NCBI GenBank assembly: GCA_030619185.1
Contig: JAUXBW010000039.1
Location: forward strand, 1 to 11,572
Reading direction: 5' to 3'
Origin: Methyloprofundus sp.
GTDB taxonomy: Bacteria; Pseudomonadota; Gammaproteobacteria; Methylococcales; Methylomonadaceae
Length of the DNA stretch: 11,572 bases
The notes beneath the pieces were generated by a model, which was not told where the DNA came from, made no database searches, and saw nothing but the letters and a program-made list of their open reading frames with translations. Below are positions 5,053-11,572 of the stretch, piece by piece. The position numbers and the translations under genes were made by a program. The number at the start of each line of letters is the position of its first letter. The stretch's first letter is position 1.

Positions 5053-7590
5053 TTAAAAAGGCAAAGAAATGTCTGGCTTGATTTCTAGAATTAGCTGGCG
5101 GAATTGATCTTGAATGCGTATTAAAATCTCTTGTGTTTCACCCTCAAAGCGTAGCACCAGTGATGGGGTGGTATTTGACGCACGGATCAGACCGAAACCA
5201 TCGGTAAAATCAATACGTAATCCGTCTATATCCGTTACCCTGCCATCGGTGGGAAGGTTTTTACTGGTCACTATTTGCTGCATAATAGCAAAGTTTTCGC
5301 CTTCTTCCAGTTCAATGCTGAGTTCCGGGGTACAAGGACTATCAGGAAATTCTGCAAAAACCAGGGCGCTAGTACGTGTATCCGCCGAGAGTATTTCAAG
5401 AAGCCGCGCAGCGGAATATAAGCCATCATCAAAGCCAAACCAGCGGTCATTAAAAAATAGGTGACCACTCATTTCGCCTGCAAAAATAGCCCCATTTTCC
5501 TTAAGTTTCGCTTTCATAAGCGAGTGGCCTGTTTTCCAGATAGTGGGTGTGCCACCATTTCTTATGATTTCTGCCGGTAAATTACGACTACATTTTACAT
5601 CATAGATGATCTCAGTACCGGGCTTTTTAGCTAGAATTGCTTTACTAAACAACATCATTTGGCGATCGGGCCAAATGATATTACCATAAGAATCAATAAC
5701 ACCTAAGCGATCAGCATCGCCATCAAAGGCAAGCCCCACATCCGCCTGGTGTTCTTCTACTGCGGCAATTAAATCAGCCAGATTTTTAGGCTTACTCGGG
5801 TCGGGGTGATGATTCGGGAAGCTGCCATCAATATTACAAAATAATTCGATGACTTCACAACCCAGTGTTCTAAATAACACGGGGGCGATTTCGCCCGCAA
5901 CACCATTGCCAGCATCGATAACAATTTTCATAGGCCGGGCAATTTTAATATCTTCGCCAATAAGTCCAATATATTCGTTGGTAAACATGCTGTTTTCAGT
6001 GAGTGTGCCAGGATCATTGACATAAAAATCATTGGCATCTATACGGTTTTTTAGTTCTTGAATTCTATCGCCTGACAAAGTCTCGCCGTCGAGTACTATT
6101 TTTAGACCATTATAATCTGCCGGATTGTGGCTACCTGTTAACATAACGCCTGAATGGCTGTCGTGGTGATGTGCAACAAAATATAAAACAGGGGTAGGAA
6201 CGGTACCTATATCCAGGATATGAGTACCCGTTGATAAAATACCATCAGCCAATACTTTGCTTAGACTCGGGCTGGAAATTCTGCCATCTCTTGCGATCAC
6301 CAGCGTAGTAACACCTTTATCCACAGCTTCACTACCCAGTGCACGGCCAATATCATAGACTATCTCTGTCGTCAGTGTTTTATCAACGATGCCCCGTATA
6401 TCGTAGGCTCGAAAAATGACATCGGTAGGGCTTGCCTTTATTGTCATGGTCTTTGCTGGCATATCTGGTGAAGGCAAGGGAGGAATTATGGGCTCAGTTT
6501 TGGTTGCTGCCTGAGTATTTTTGCTGGAAAATTCAGGCATGGAAATAGACTCGGCCTCCTCACTATCAACATCTTTTACTTCAATCCCCGGAAATTTAGG
6601 GCCAAGAAAGGGTATGTCAGCTGTTTGAGCTGAAATTTCTACACCGGTTTGTTTATTAGCAGCAATATCATTTTCACGTTTAAACTGAATAATAGAAGAA
6701 ATAAAAGAACTCATGGCCAATAATTTAACCGGGTAATTACCATCCGCCTGGCCTAGTATTAAGTCTTTTGTAGCGTTTAACATTGAACGCTGGTCGTCAA
6801 TTAATAATAAATGTAATTTTCTATAACCCTGGTAGCAGGCAAGAGCCGCAATAAAAACTGCGCAAAGAAGAATGCCCAGCACTTGCTCTATTAATGTTAA
6901 GTCCAGACTATTGTCGCTCCAGTAGGAGGTAGTCCAGGCCGTATCCTGTATTTTAAAGGTCTTATGTATGCCGACTGATTTTAACTGCGCATTACCATGA
7001 GCAATCAGGACAACATCCCCTTGCTTTAATTCGATATATAACTGCTTGTTGCTAAGCCTGTTAAAGCTTTGTTGTAGGTCTTGAAAATCGACACTCGCCA
7101 GGATTACGGCGATAACTTGTCCACCTTGAAGAATACCGTGAGTGATTGCCAGGTGACGGTGCTCGCCTTGCTCACCTTGAATCAATGGGAGTTGTGGCTG
7201 CTGGAAGGTGTTTTTTACTAGATCCAAATCAGCATAGCCCATATGCGGGATAATGGTTTTGTCAGGTTTATTATCTGTTGGCAATAATAGCCTGAAGGCC
7301 ATTGCATCGGGTAAATAAGCACTCATCAATTGCACAAGAGCTTTAGCACGGGGTAAATCAGTTTGACTTAGTGCGGCTATAAGTTCAGGCGATTGCGCTA
7401 TGTTACTTAAAGACTGTCTTAATAATCGAGTGCGCGTGGAAATGCTTTGCGTGACTCCTTTTACCTGACTATAGTCGGCATCTTCTTTTAACTGCTTATC
7501 GCTAGTTTGCAGAAGATAAAAAACAGCTGCCCCGGCAAGGGTAATCATAAGCACGGCAACGATAGCAATAGTTGAAAAAATACGCCCCAT
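5053..7590 (-). CDS. algC: Phosphomannomutase/phosphoglucomutase with N-terminal membrane sensor-like domain
   Basis: The C-terminal domain (from about 390) interconverts hexose 1- and 6-phosphates for exopolysaccharide, LPS and glycogen precursors. It holds FRAYDIRG (393-400), the phosphoserine loop TGSHNPADYNGLKI with Ser487, the metal loop DGDADR (623-628), the sugar loop GEMSGH (705-710) and the phosphate site RASNTTP (803-809). The first ~390 residues are extra: a membrane helix (about 6-27), an extracytoplasmic stretch with helices (30-232), a second helix (about 234-253) and a charged, Pro-rich linker (310-388). AlgC itself is about 460 residues; Pseudomonas genomes also carry a longer frame of similar layout (about 870). 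Here the single 845-residue frame and an AGGAG five bases before the ATG argue that the whole protein is made. The extension suggests membrane attachment and ligand sensing, unproven. Confidence 0.93.
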   Translation of the reverse strand: MGRIFSTIAIVAVLMITLAGAAVFYLLQTSDKQLKEDADYSQVKGVTQSISTRTRLLRQSLSNIAQSPELIAALSQTDLPRAKALVQLMSAYLPDAMAFRLLLPTDNKPDKTIIPHMGYADLDLVKNTFQQPQLPLIQGEQGEHRHLAITHGILQGGQVIAVILASVDFQDLQQSFNRLSNKQLYIELKQGDVVLIAHGNAQLKSVGIHKTFKIQDTAWTTSYWSDNSLDLTLIEQVLGILLCAVFIAALACYQGYRKLHLLLIDDQRSMLNATKDLILGQADGNYPVKLLAMSSFISSIIQFKRENDIAANKQTGVEISAQTADIPFLGPKFPGIEVKDVDSEEAESISMPEFSSKNTQAATKTEPIIPPLPSPDMPAKTMTIKASPTDVIFRAYDIRGIVDKTLTTEIVYDIGRALGSEAVDKGVTTLVIARDGRISSPSLSKVLADGILSTGTHILDIGTVPTPVLYFVAHHHDSHSGVMLTGSHNPADYNGLKIVLDGETLSGDRIQELKNRIDANDFYVNDPGTLTENSMFTNEYIGLIGEDIKIARPMKIVIDAGNGVAGEIAPVLFRTLGCEVIELFCNIDGSFPNHHPDPSKPKNLADLIAAVEEHQADVGLAFDGDADRLGVIDSYGNIIWPDRQMMLFSKAILAKKPGTEIIYDVKCSRNLPAEIIRNGGTPTIWKTGHSLMKAKLKENGAIFAGEMSGHLFFNDRWFGFDDGLYSAARLLEILSADTRTSALVFAEFPDSPCTPELSIELEEGENFAIMQQIVTSKNLPTDGRVTDIDGLRIDFTDGFGLIRASNTTPSLVLRFEGETQEILIRIQDQFRQLILEIKPDISLPF

Positions 7591-7613
7591 AATTACTCCT
7601 GCGGTTTCTAGGA

Positions 7614-8069
7614 TTAATGACGGCCAGTATGTCCAAAGCCACCCACGCCACGATCAGTTTGCTCGAATTCAGCGACTATTTCAAAATCTGCCTGTACGAC
7701 GGGCACAAAAACCATTTGGGCAATACGCTCAGCAATCTTGACAGTAAAGGCATCCTGCCCTCTATTCCAGCATGAGACAAAAACCTGCCCCTGGTAATCA
7801 GAGTCGATCAGCCCAACCAGATTGCCAAGGACAATACCGTGTTTATGCCCTAGACCAGAACGAGGTAATAAGATTGCTGCAAGCTTATGATTATTGATAT
7901 GAATAGCCATCCCCGTCGGGATCAGGACAGTTTCACCTGGTTGCAACAAAACATCTGCATCAAGGCAGGCACGTAAATCAATACCTGCTGAACCATCAGT
8001 TGCATAGTTGGGCATAGGAATTTCATTACCCAGGCGTGAATCTAATATTTTTAATTGTATTTTATGCAT
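7614..8069 (-). CDS. dut: dUTP diphosphatase (dUTPase)
   Basis: This trimeric enzyme splits dUTP to dUMP and pyrophosphate, which keeps uracil out of DNA and supplies dTMP synthesis. Its 151 residues match E. coli Dut (about 151). All five motifs are present: AGIDLRA (28-34), PRSGLG (69-74), GLIDSDYQG (86-94) with the catalytic Asp89, ERIAQMVF (114-121) and the C-terminal lid [10 protein letters not shown] (140-149), where the His also occurs in the E. coli lid. It overlaps coaBC by 8 bases and precedes algC by 23 bases, so the three are almost surely one transcript. A GAGAGA stretch precedes the ATG. Confidence 0.98.
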   Translation of the reverse strand: MHKIQLKILDSRLGNEIPMPNYATDGSAGIDLRACLDADVLLQPGETVLIPTGMAIHINNHKLAAILLPRSGLGHKHGIVLGNLVGLIDSDYQGQVFVSCWNRGQDAFTVKIAERIAQMVFVPVVQADFEIVAEFEQTDRGVGGFGHTGRH

Positions 8070-9243
8070 GAAATCTCTCTGCGATTAAAGCTAATAGCTG
8101 CCTGGCAAGCTGTGGTTTATCGGTTATTGTGAATGTTTGCTGACCATTTTCCCAATATACCTGGAGTGCATTGCAGTCAGAATCAAAGCCACCTTCAGCT
8201 TGACCAACCCAGTTAGCAGCTATCATATCCAGATTTTTTCGCCTTAATTTGTCTTGCGCGTAATGCTCCAGATTCTGCGTTTCTGCTGCGAAACCTACGG
8301 TAAAAGGTCTGTTATCTAGCTTGGCGACACTGGCAACAATATCTTTGGTTTTGCGTAAGTTTAGCTCAGTTTTCTCATTTTGTTTTTTGATTTTTTCTGT
8401 CTGCACCAGTTCAGGGGTGTAATCTGCAACAGCTGCAGCTGCAATCATAATATCCTGGCCAGCCATATGTTGCATGACTGTATCGTACATCTCTGCCGCG
8501 CTCTGCACAAAAAATGTCTGCACATGTTTAGGTGCCGGTATTGCGACGGGACCACTGATTAAAGTAACCTGTGCGCCCAGTCGCTGCGCCTGCTCGGCTA
8601 AAGCATAGCCCATCTTGCCCGAGCTTCGATTACTAATAAAACGTACTGGATCTAATTGCTCGCGGGTTGGCCCGGCAGTCAGCAGGACTTTCGTACCTTG
8701 TAAAATACCTGGGCTATTCTGTAACTTAAGACTCTGCACAATAGCTTCTGGTTCAGTCATACGTCCAGGGCCTATATCTCCGCAAGCTTGGCTTCCCTCG
8801 TCTGGACCAATAAAGGTCACGCCATGCCGGGTTAAGCGCTGTATGTTTTCCTGAGTTGCGGGCTTATACCACATTGCCTGATTCATTGCGGGCGCAATAT
8901 AAACCGGGCATTCAACCGCAAGATATAGGGTGCTTAATAAATCATCTGCCAGCCCATAACTGAACTTCGCAAGACTATTGGCGGTCGCAGGTGCAATTAA
9001 TAGTAAATCAGCCCAGCGCGCCAGATTTATATGGCCCATAGCATTTTCCTGATCCGCATCCAATAACTCAGTGTGTACAGGGTGAGCAGATAAGGCCTGA
9101 AAAGTGAGCGGGCTAATAAATTGAGTTGCAGCTTTTGTCATCACAACTCTAACATCATAGTTCTGTCTGTGTAATATCCTGACTAATTCAGCTGACTTAT
9201 ATGCAGCAATGCCGCCACTAATCCCTAAAAGTATGCGCTTCAA
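8062..9243 (-). CDS. coaBC: Bifunctional phosphopantothenoylcysteine decarboxylase / phosphopantothenate-cysteine ligase
   Basis: It performs two consecutive steps of coenzyme A synthesis: CoaB joins cysteine to 4'-phosphopantothenate with CTP, and FMN-dependent CoaC decarboxylates the product. The CoaC part (1-180) shows [10 protein letters not shown] (7-16), the catalytic His71 in [16 protein letters not shown] (118-121) with Asn121, and the Cys154 loop [12 protein letters not shown]. The CoaB part (184-393) shows [26 protein letters not shown] (187-212) with Asn206, and EKIKK (283-287) with the conserved Lys. Length 393 compares with 406 in E. coli. The start is a TTG: no in-frame ATG lies between it and the upstream stop, and the protein then begins at the expected [12 protein letters not shown] weak ribosome site fits low expression. 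It is the first gene of a coaBC-dut-algC transcript and diverges from radC. Confidence 0.97.
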   Translation of the reverse strand: MKRILLGISGGIAAYKSAELVRILHRQNYDVRVVMTKAATQFISPLTFQALSAHPVHTELLDADQENAMGHINLARWADLLLIAPATANSLAKFSYGLADDLLSTLYLAVECPVYIAPAMNQAMWYKPATQENIQRLTRHGVTFIGPDEGSQACGDIGPGRMTEPEAIVQSLKLQNSPGILQGTKVLLTAGPTREQLDPVRFISNRSSGKMGYALAEQAQRLGAQVTLISGPVAIPAPKHVQTFFVQSAAEMYDTVMQHMAGQDIMIAAAAVADYTPELVQTEKIKKQNEKTELNLRKTKDIVASVAKLDNRPFTVGFAAETQNLEHYAQDKLRRKNLDMIAANWVGQAEGGFDSDCNALQVYWENGQQTFTITDKPQLARQLLALIAERFHA

Positions 9244-9378
9244 TGAAAAACACCATTTAACATTTAATATTTAAAGCATGTATTATCCTAAAAACATCAG
9301 TTGAACGCTATTTATTATAATAAGCTTATGAAAATAGTTTATTTTTGGCTATATAATGGCTCACCCATCTGGTGAAAT

Positions 9379-9479
9379 GTAACTGTTCACTTCCCTCTTG
9401 AGAAAGGAGGAAGTGAGGGGGATTATCTAAAAAAAACTCCCCTAACCCCTCCTTGCTAAGGAGGGGTTAGGACGATTAC
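9379..9479 (+). mobile_element. Repeat B, copy 2, flanked by an 8-bp direct repeat
   Basis: This copy reads GTAACTGTTCACTTCCCTC at the left and ends GGACGATTAC. Over its length it matches the reverse complement of 3883-3985, including the blocks CTTGAGAAAGG, GAGGGGGATTATCTAA and CTAACCC-TCCTTGC. The terminal inverted repeat is degraded on the right (GACGATTAC in place of GAACGGTTAC). GGTGAAAT occurs exactly at 9371-9378 and again at 9480-9487, abutting both ends, as a target site duplication would. No coding capacity. The internal C/G-run hairpins are conserved as pairs even where their bases differ from copy 1. Confidence 0.78.
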
Positions 9480-9525
9480 GGTGAAATAATACCGCTTCAC
9501 GATTTTGTGAAGAAATCCGTGCTCA

Positions 9526-9675
9526 GGAACGTGCACAAAATAACTTGAGCAACTGACTTGTCTTTTTGTCCGTCTTCGGTGTTGCACAAACAGTTACGTA
9601 GCTCGCTATGCGCCTATTTGTGCGCCTTGAATACGAATAAAAATACTGCGCCAGTTGCTCAAGTTATTTCGTTCC
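9526..9675 (+). repeat. Repeat A, copy 2: 150-bp palindrome
   Basis: The outer arms aaataacttgagcaactg (9538-9555) and its exact complement (9652-9669) give an 18-base perfect pairing, extended by ggaacg (9526-9531) and cgttcc (9670-9675) after a 6-base bulge. The core 9563-9651 matches repeat A copy 1 without gaps. Inside, GCACAAA (9583-9589 region) pairs with TTTGTGC around the conserved centre GTTACGTAGC-GCTATGCG. Compared with copy 1 the arms differ in sequence but stay paired. No protein is encoded. Confidence 0.8.
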
Positions 9676-9831
9676 CATTCCTCAACTTCTGTTTTTAGGA
9701 TTATGGCAAGAGTTCAACTTTTCTTCTATGCTTAGGGAGATGGAAACAAATAATCATCCAACACAAAAATCCTACCCAATATCGGGTGATTATTTATTTC
9801 CAGCTGCCTTAATTCAACGAACGACAATGAT

Positions 9832-9840
9832 AGGAAGAGG
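9832..9840 (+). promoter_or_regulatory. Ribosome binding site that decides the radC start
   Basis: AGGAAGAGG ends 7 bases before the ATG at 9848. It is the strongest Shine-Dalgarno sequence near any candidate start of this frame and coincides with the point where RadC similarity begins, so the upstream in-frame ATG at 9728 is not the likely start. Confidence 0.8.
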
Positions 9841-9847
9841 TGCTAGC

Positions 9848-10522
9848 ATGGGAATTAAAGATTGGCCTGCGGACCAGCGGCCCAGAGAAAAATTACTGGC
9901 ACACGGTGCCACGACATTAACGGATGCGGAACTGTTAGCTATTTTTCTGCGTACCGGGAGTCCCGGTAAATCAGCAGTAGATTTAGCGCAGGATTTATTG
10001 GTCGAATTTACTTCCTTACGCGCCTTAATGCAGGCTGATTGTGCAACCTTCACTCAGGCAAAAGGTCTGGGTAATGCTAAATATGCGCAATTACAAGCCG
10101 TATTGGAAATGGCACGCAGGCATACTTTCGAGGAGCTAGATCGAGGGGATGTGCTCACCAGTCCAGAAGCAACACGCGCTTACCTGAGCAATCAATTAAG
10201 GCATTACCCTCATGAGGTTTTTGCCTGCCTGTTTTTGGACAATCAGCACCATATTTTAAAGTTTGAGGAACTCTTTAGAGGGACGATAGACGGTGCCAGT
10301 GTTTACCCTAGAGAGGTGGTGAAAAAAGCTCTGGAACATAATGCCGCTGCGGTCATTTTTGCACATAACCACCCCTCGGGTATTTCCGAACCTAGTCAGG
10401 CTGACAGGCTGATCACCGATAAGTTAAAGGAGGCATTAGCTTTAATGGATATACGTGTACTGGATCATTTTATTATTGGTGATGGCCACCCCTATTCATT
10501 TGCAGAACATGGTTTATTGTAA
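9848..10522 (+). CDS. radC: RadC family protein (JAB/MPN metalloprotease-like fold)
   Basis: The protein has 224 residues from the chosen ATG, equal to the family norm (E. coli 222). It has the conserved N-terminal segment [27 protein letters not shown] (11-37), a helix-hairpin-helix-like stretch [23 protein letters not shown] (69-91) and the C-terminal zinc-binding motif [14 protein letters not shown], with His173, His175 and Asp186 as ligands. Despite its old name, a DNA-repair role in E. coli was not upheld; the biochemical function is unknown, and relatives occur on mobile elements and plasmids. Here it sits beside coaBC, its usual chromosomal place, so this is the vertically inherited copy. 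The frame is open upstream to 9728, but those 40 residues have no RadC character. Confidence 0.95.
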   Translation: MGIKDWPADQRPREKLLAHGATTLTDAELLAIFLRTGSPGKSAVDLAQDLLVEFTSLRALMQADCATFTQAKGLGNAKYAQLQAVLEMARRHTFEELDRGDVLTSPEATRAYLSNQLRHYPHEVFACLFLDNQHHILKFEELFRGTIDGASVYPREVVKKALEHNAAAVIFAHNHPSGISEPSQADRLITDKLKEALALMDIRVLDHFIIGDGHPYSFAEHGLL

Positions 10523-10529
10523 GCGTTAA

Positions 10530-10718
10530 AATATCAATTATTTTTACCATGAAGAGCATGAAGGACTTGAAGATATTAGCTTATTTACTCCATTGATTGA
10601 TATATTTTTAGGTGCTCAATTACCTTATTCGACAAAAAAATTACTCGCTTATTTTGCTTCTTACCTTCATTATCTTCATGGTAAGGAAATTAGGTTTGTA
10701 CGCACCAGAAAAAACTAA
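10530..10718 (+). pseudogene. Gene-like open frame without a proper start, between radC and purC
   Basis: A frame of 62 codons runs from just after a TAA at 10527-10529 to a TAA at 10716-10718. It contains no ATG; the only common alternative start is a TTG at about 10593. The translated middle (DISLFTPLIDIFLGAQLPYS and on to SYLHYLHGKEIRF) looks like real protein, with a hydrophobic helix and charged ends. I do not recognise it. Its first and last parts are encoded by the two arms of an inverted repeat. It may be the 3' remnant of a lost gene, or chance; its stop overlaps the purC stop. Confidence 0.25.
10544..10684. repeat. Inverted repeat pair with 21-base arms
   Basis: The arm at 10544-10564 (TTACCATGAAGA, two bases, ATGAAGG) pairs with 10664-10684 (CCTTCAT, two bases, TCTTCATGGTAA) at 19 of 21 positions; the two mismatches are adjacent. 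The arms are 99 bases apart, too far for an intrinsic terminator. 'ACCATGAAG..CATGAAGG' strings of this type turn up between genes in many gammaproteobacteria, so the pair may be the ends of a short non-autonomous element. Confidence 0.6.
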
Positions 10719-11572
10719 TTGGCTGTTAATTTCAGCTCTGCTTCATGGTATTTCTGACTACTCATGGTAGCAATTTCATCCGGTAGTTTCGGTCCTGGCG
10801 CGGTTTTATCCCAGTCCAGAGTTTCTAAATAATCACGAATAAATTGCTTATCAAAACTGGGTGGGCTGATGCCTGGCTGATATTGATCTGCCGGCCAGAA
10901 ACGAGAGGAATCCGGAGTTAATGCCTCATCAATTAAATAAAGAACGCCATCATCATCCAGGCCAAATTCAAATTTGGTATCCGCTATAATAATACCCCGC
11001 TGCCTGGCATATTCAGCAGCAGTCGTATAAAGTTTTATGCTGATATCGCGTACTTTTGTTGCCATCTCTATGCCTAGTAAGGGAATGGTTTCAGCAAAAG
11101 ATATATTTTCATCGTGATCGCCTACCGCCGCCTTAGTGGACGGTGTATAAATGGCTTCAGGTAATTGCTGTGCCTGTTGCAAGCCTGCGGCCAACTCAAT
11201 ACCACAGATACGGCCTGTTTTCTGGTAGTCTTTCCAGCCAGAACCAATTAAATAACCGCGAACAATAGCCTCAACAGGAAGAGGCTTTAGTTTTTTAACT
11301 ATAATGCTACGGCCTTCAATTTGTGCACGTTCATTAGCATCGGGAACCACCTCTTCTAAGCGAAGACTGGCTAAATGATTAGGAATAATATCCTGCATTT
11401 TATTAAACCAGAAATTTGACACGGAAGTCAGTACCAGACCTTTACCAGGAATAGGGTCAGGCAACACGACATCAAATGCAGATAGGCGGTCAGTAGTGAC
11501 AATCAGTAGATGCTGATCATCTATATCATAAATATCACGTACTTTACCTCTGGCACGTAAATTAAGATTAGA
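10715..11572 (-). CDS. purC: Phosphoribosylaminoimidazole-succinocarboxamide synthase (SAICAR synthetase), 5' end off window
   Basis: It joins aspartate to CAIR with ATP in purine synthesis. The frame is open through the right edge and 285 residues are visible. The edge-proximal part reads [22 protein letters not shown] and then [17 protein letters not shown], the conserved N-terminal nucleotide-binding region, so only about ten or so residues are missing. Other motifs include [18 protein letters not shown] (the 'PVE.VVRGY..GS' signature), DTKFEFG and [13 protein letters not shown] near the C-terminus. The total near 295 makes it the longer yeast Ade1-like type, not the 237-residue E. coli type. 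It converges with radC. A GTG at 11465-11467 is an internal Val codon, not the start. Confidence 0.96.
   Translation of the reverse strand, partial: SNLNLRARGKVRDIYDIDDQHLLIVTTDRLSAFDVVLPDPIPGKGLVLTSVSNFWFNKMQDIIPNHLASLRLEEVVPDANERAQIEGRSIIVKKLKPLPVEAIVRGYLIGSGWKDYQKTGRICGIELAAGLQQAQQLPEAIYTPSTKAAVGDHDENISFAETIPLLGIEMATKVRDISIKLYTTAAEYARQRGIIIADTKFEFGLDDDGVLYLIDEALTPDSSRFWPADQYQPGISPPSFDKQFIRDYLETLDWDKTAPGPKLPDEIATMSSQKYHEAELKLTAN

Larger units (their letters stand above)
9244..9847. other. 604-bp divergent intergenic region between coaBC and radC
   Basis: This region holds the coaBC upstream sequence, repeat B copy 2, a small hairpin (CTTCAC at 9495-9500 with GTGAAG at 9507-9512) and repeat A copy 2. 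A perfect TATAAT lies at 9352-9357 on the plus strand, but its -35 side is poor and the leader to radC would run through both repeats. An open frame from 9728 joins radC in frame, but its residues do not resemble RadC. I see no RNA gene. Confidence 0.6.

Noticed and set aside
9352..9357. Perfect TATAAT as the radC promoter
   Set aside because: No convincing -35 is present at 16-18 bases and the leader would be nearly 500 bases through two repeats; kept only as a remark.
9728..9847. In-frame 40-residue N-terminal extension of RadC from the ATG at 9728
   Set aside because: It has no RadC similarity, no good ribosome binding site, and the strong AGGAAGAGG sits just before the ATG at 9848 where family similarity starts.
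11465..11467. GTG as purC start
   Set aside because: Coding similarity continues upstream in the same frame to the window edge ([19 protein letters not shown]), so this GTG encodes an internal Val.

Overview
The window looks like chromosomal DNA of a moderately AT-rich gammaproteobacterium. The block radC / coaBC-dut-algC-argB is the classic gammaproteobacterial arrangement (Pseudomonas has radC-coaBC-dut-algC-argB-pyrE; E. coli has radC-coaBC-dut...pyrE). The proteins are closest in motif detail to that group: an AlgC carrying an N-terminal membrane extension, an arginine-sensitive type ArgB, and a LeuB with the E. coli-like PERGALLP substrate loop. The abundance of C/G-run intergenic repeats would suit a methanotroph of the Methylococcales or a Thiotrichales relative, but that is only an inference.

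Layout. Positions 1-1410 (minus): a umuDC error-prone polymerase operon, with umuC running off the left edge and umuD encoding a long, UmuDAb-like form with a possible DNA-binding N-terminus. Positions 1411-1894: umuD promoter region with repeated TACAG/CTGTA boxes, then copy 1 of a roughly 145-bp imperfect palindrome (repeat A). Positions 1895-2451 (plus): a Phd/YefM-ParE type II toxin-antitoxin pair with its operator just before the antitoxin start. Positions 2452-2650: a tiny possible antisense ORF and a 9-bp-stem hairpin. Positions 2651-3757 (minus): leuB. Positions 3758-4003: copy 1 of a 103-bp MITE-like element (repeat B). Positions 4004-9243 (minus): argB, algC, dut and coaBC, transcribed coaBC to dut to algC to argB. 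Positions 9244-9847: a 604-bp divergent intergenic region holding copy 2 of repeat B, flanked by an 8-bp direct repeat, and copy 2 of repeat A. Positions 9848-10522 (plus): radC. Positions 10523-10714: an inverted repeat enclosing a gene-like open frame with no good start. Positions 10715-11572 (minus): purC, cut by the right edge.

How it fits together. coaBC (coenzyme A synthesis), dut (dUTP removal), algC (hexose phosphate mutase for exopolysaccharide and LPS sugars), argB (arginine), leuB (leucine) and purC (purines) are housekeeping genes. umuDC, radC and the toxin-antitoxin pair are the stress or accessory layer. The accessory material sits in the gene-poor gaps with the repeats. No rRNA, tRNA, CRISPR array or intact transposase was seen. 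I did not find a clear new multi-gene system. The most unusual content is the two dispersed repeat families and the extended UmuD with its clustered operator boxes.
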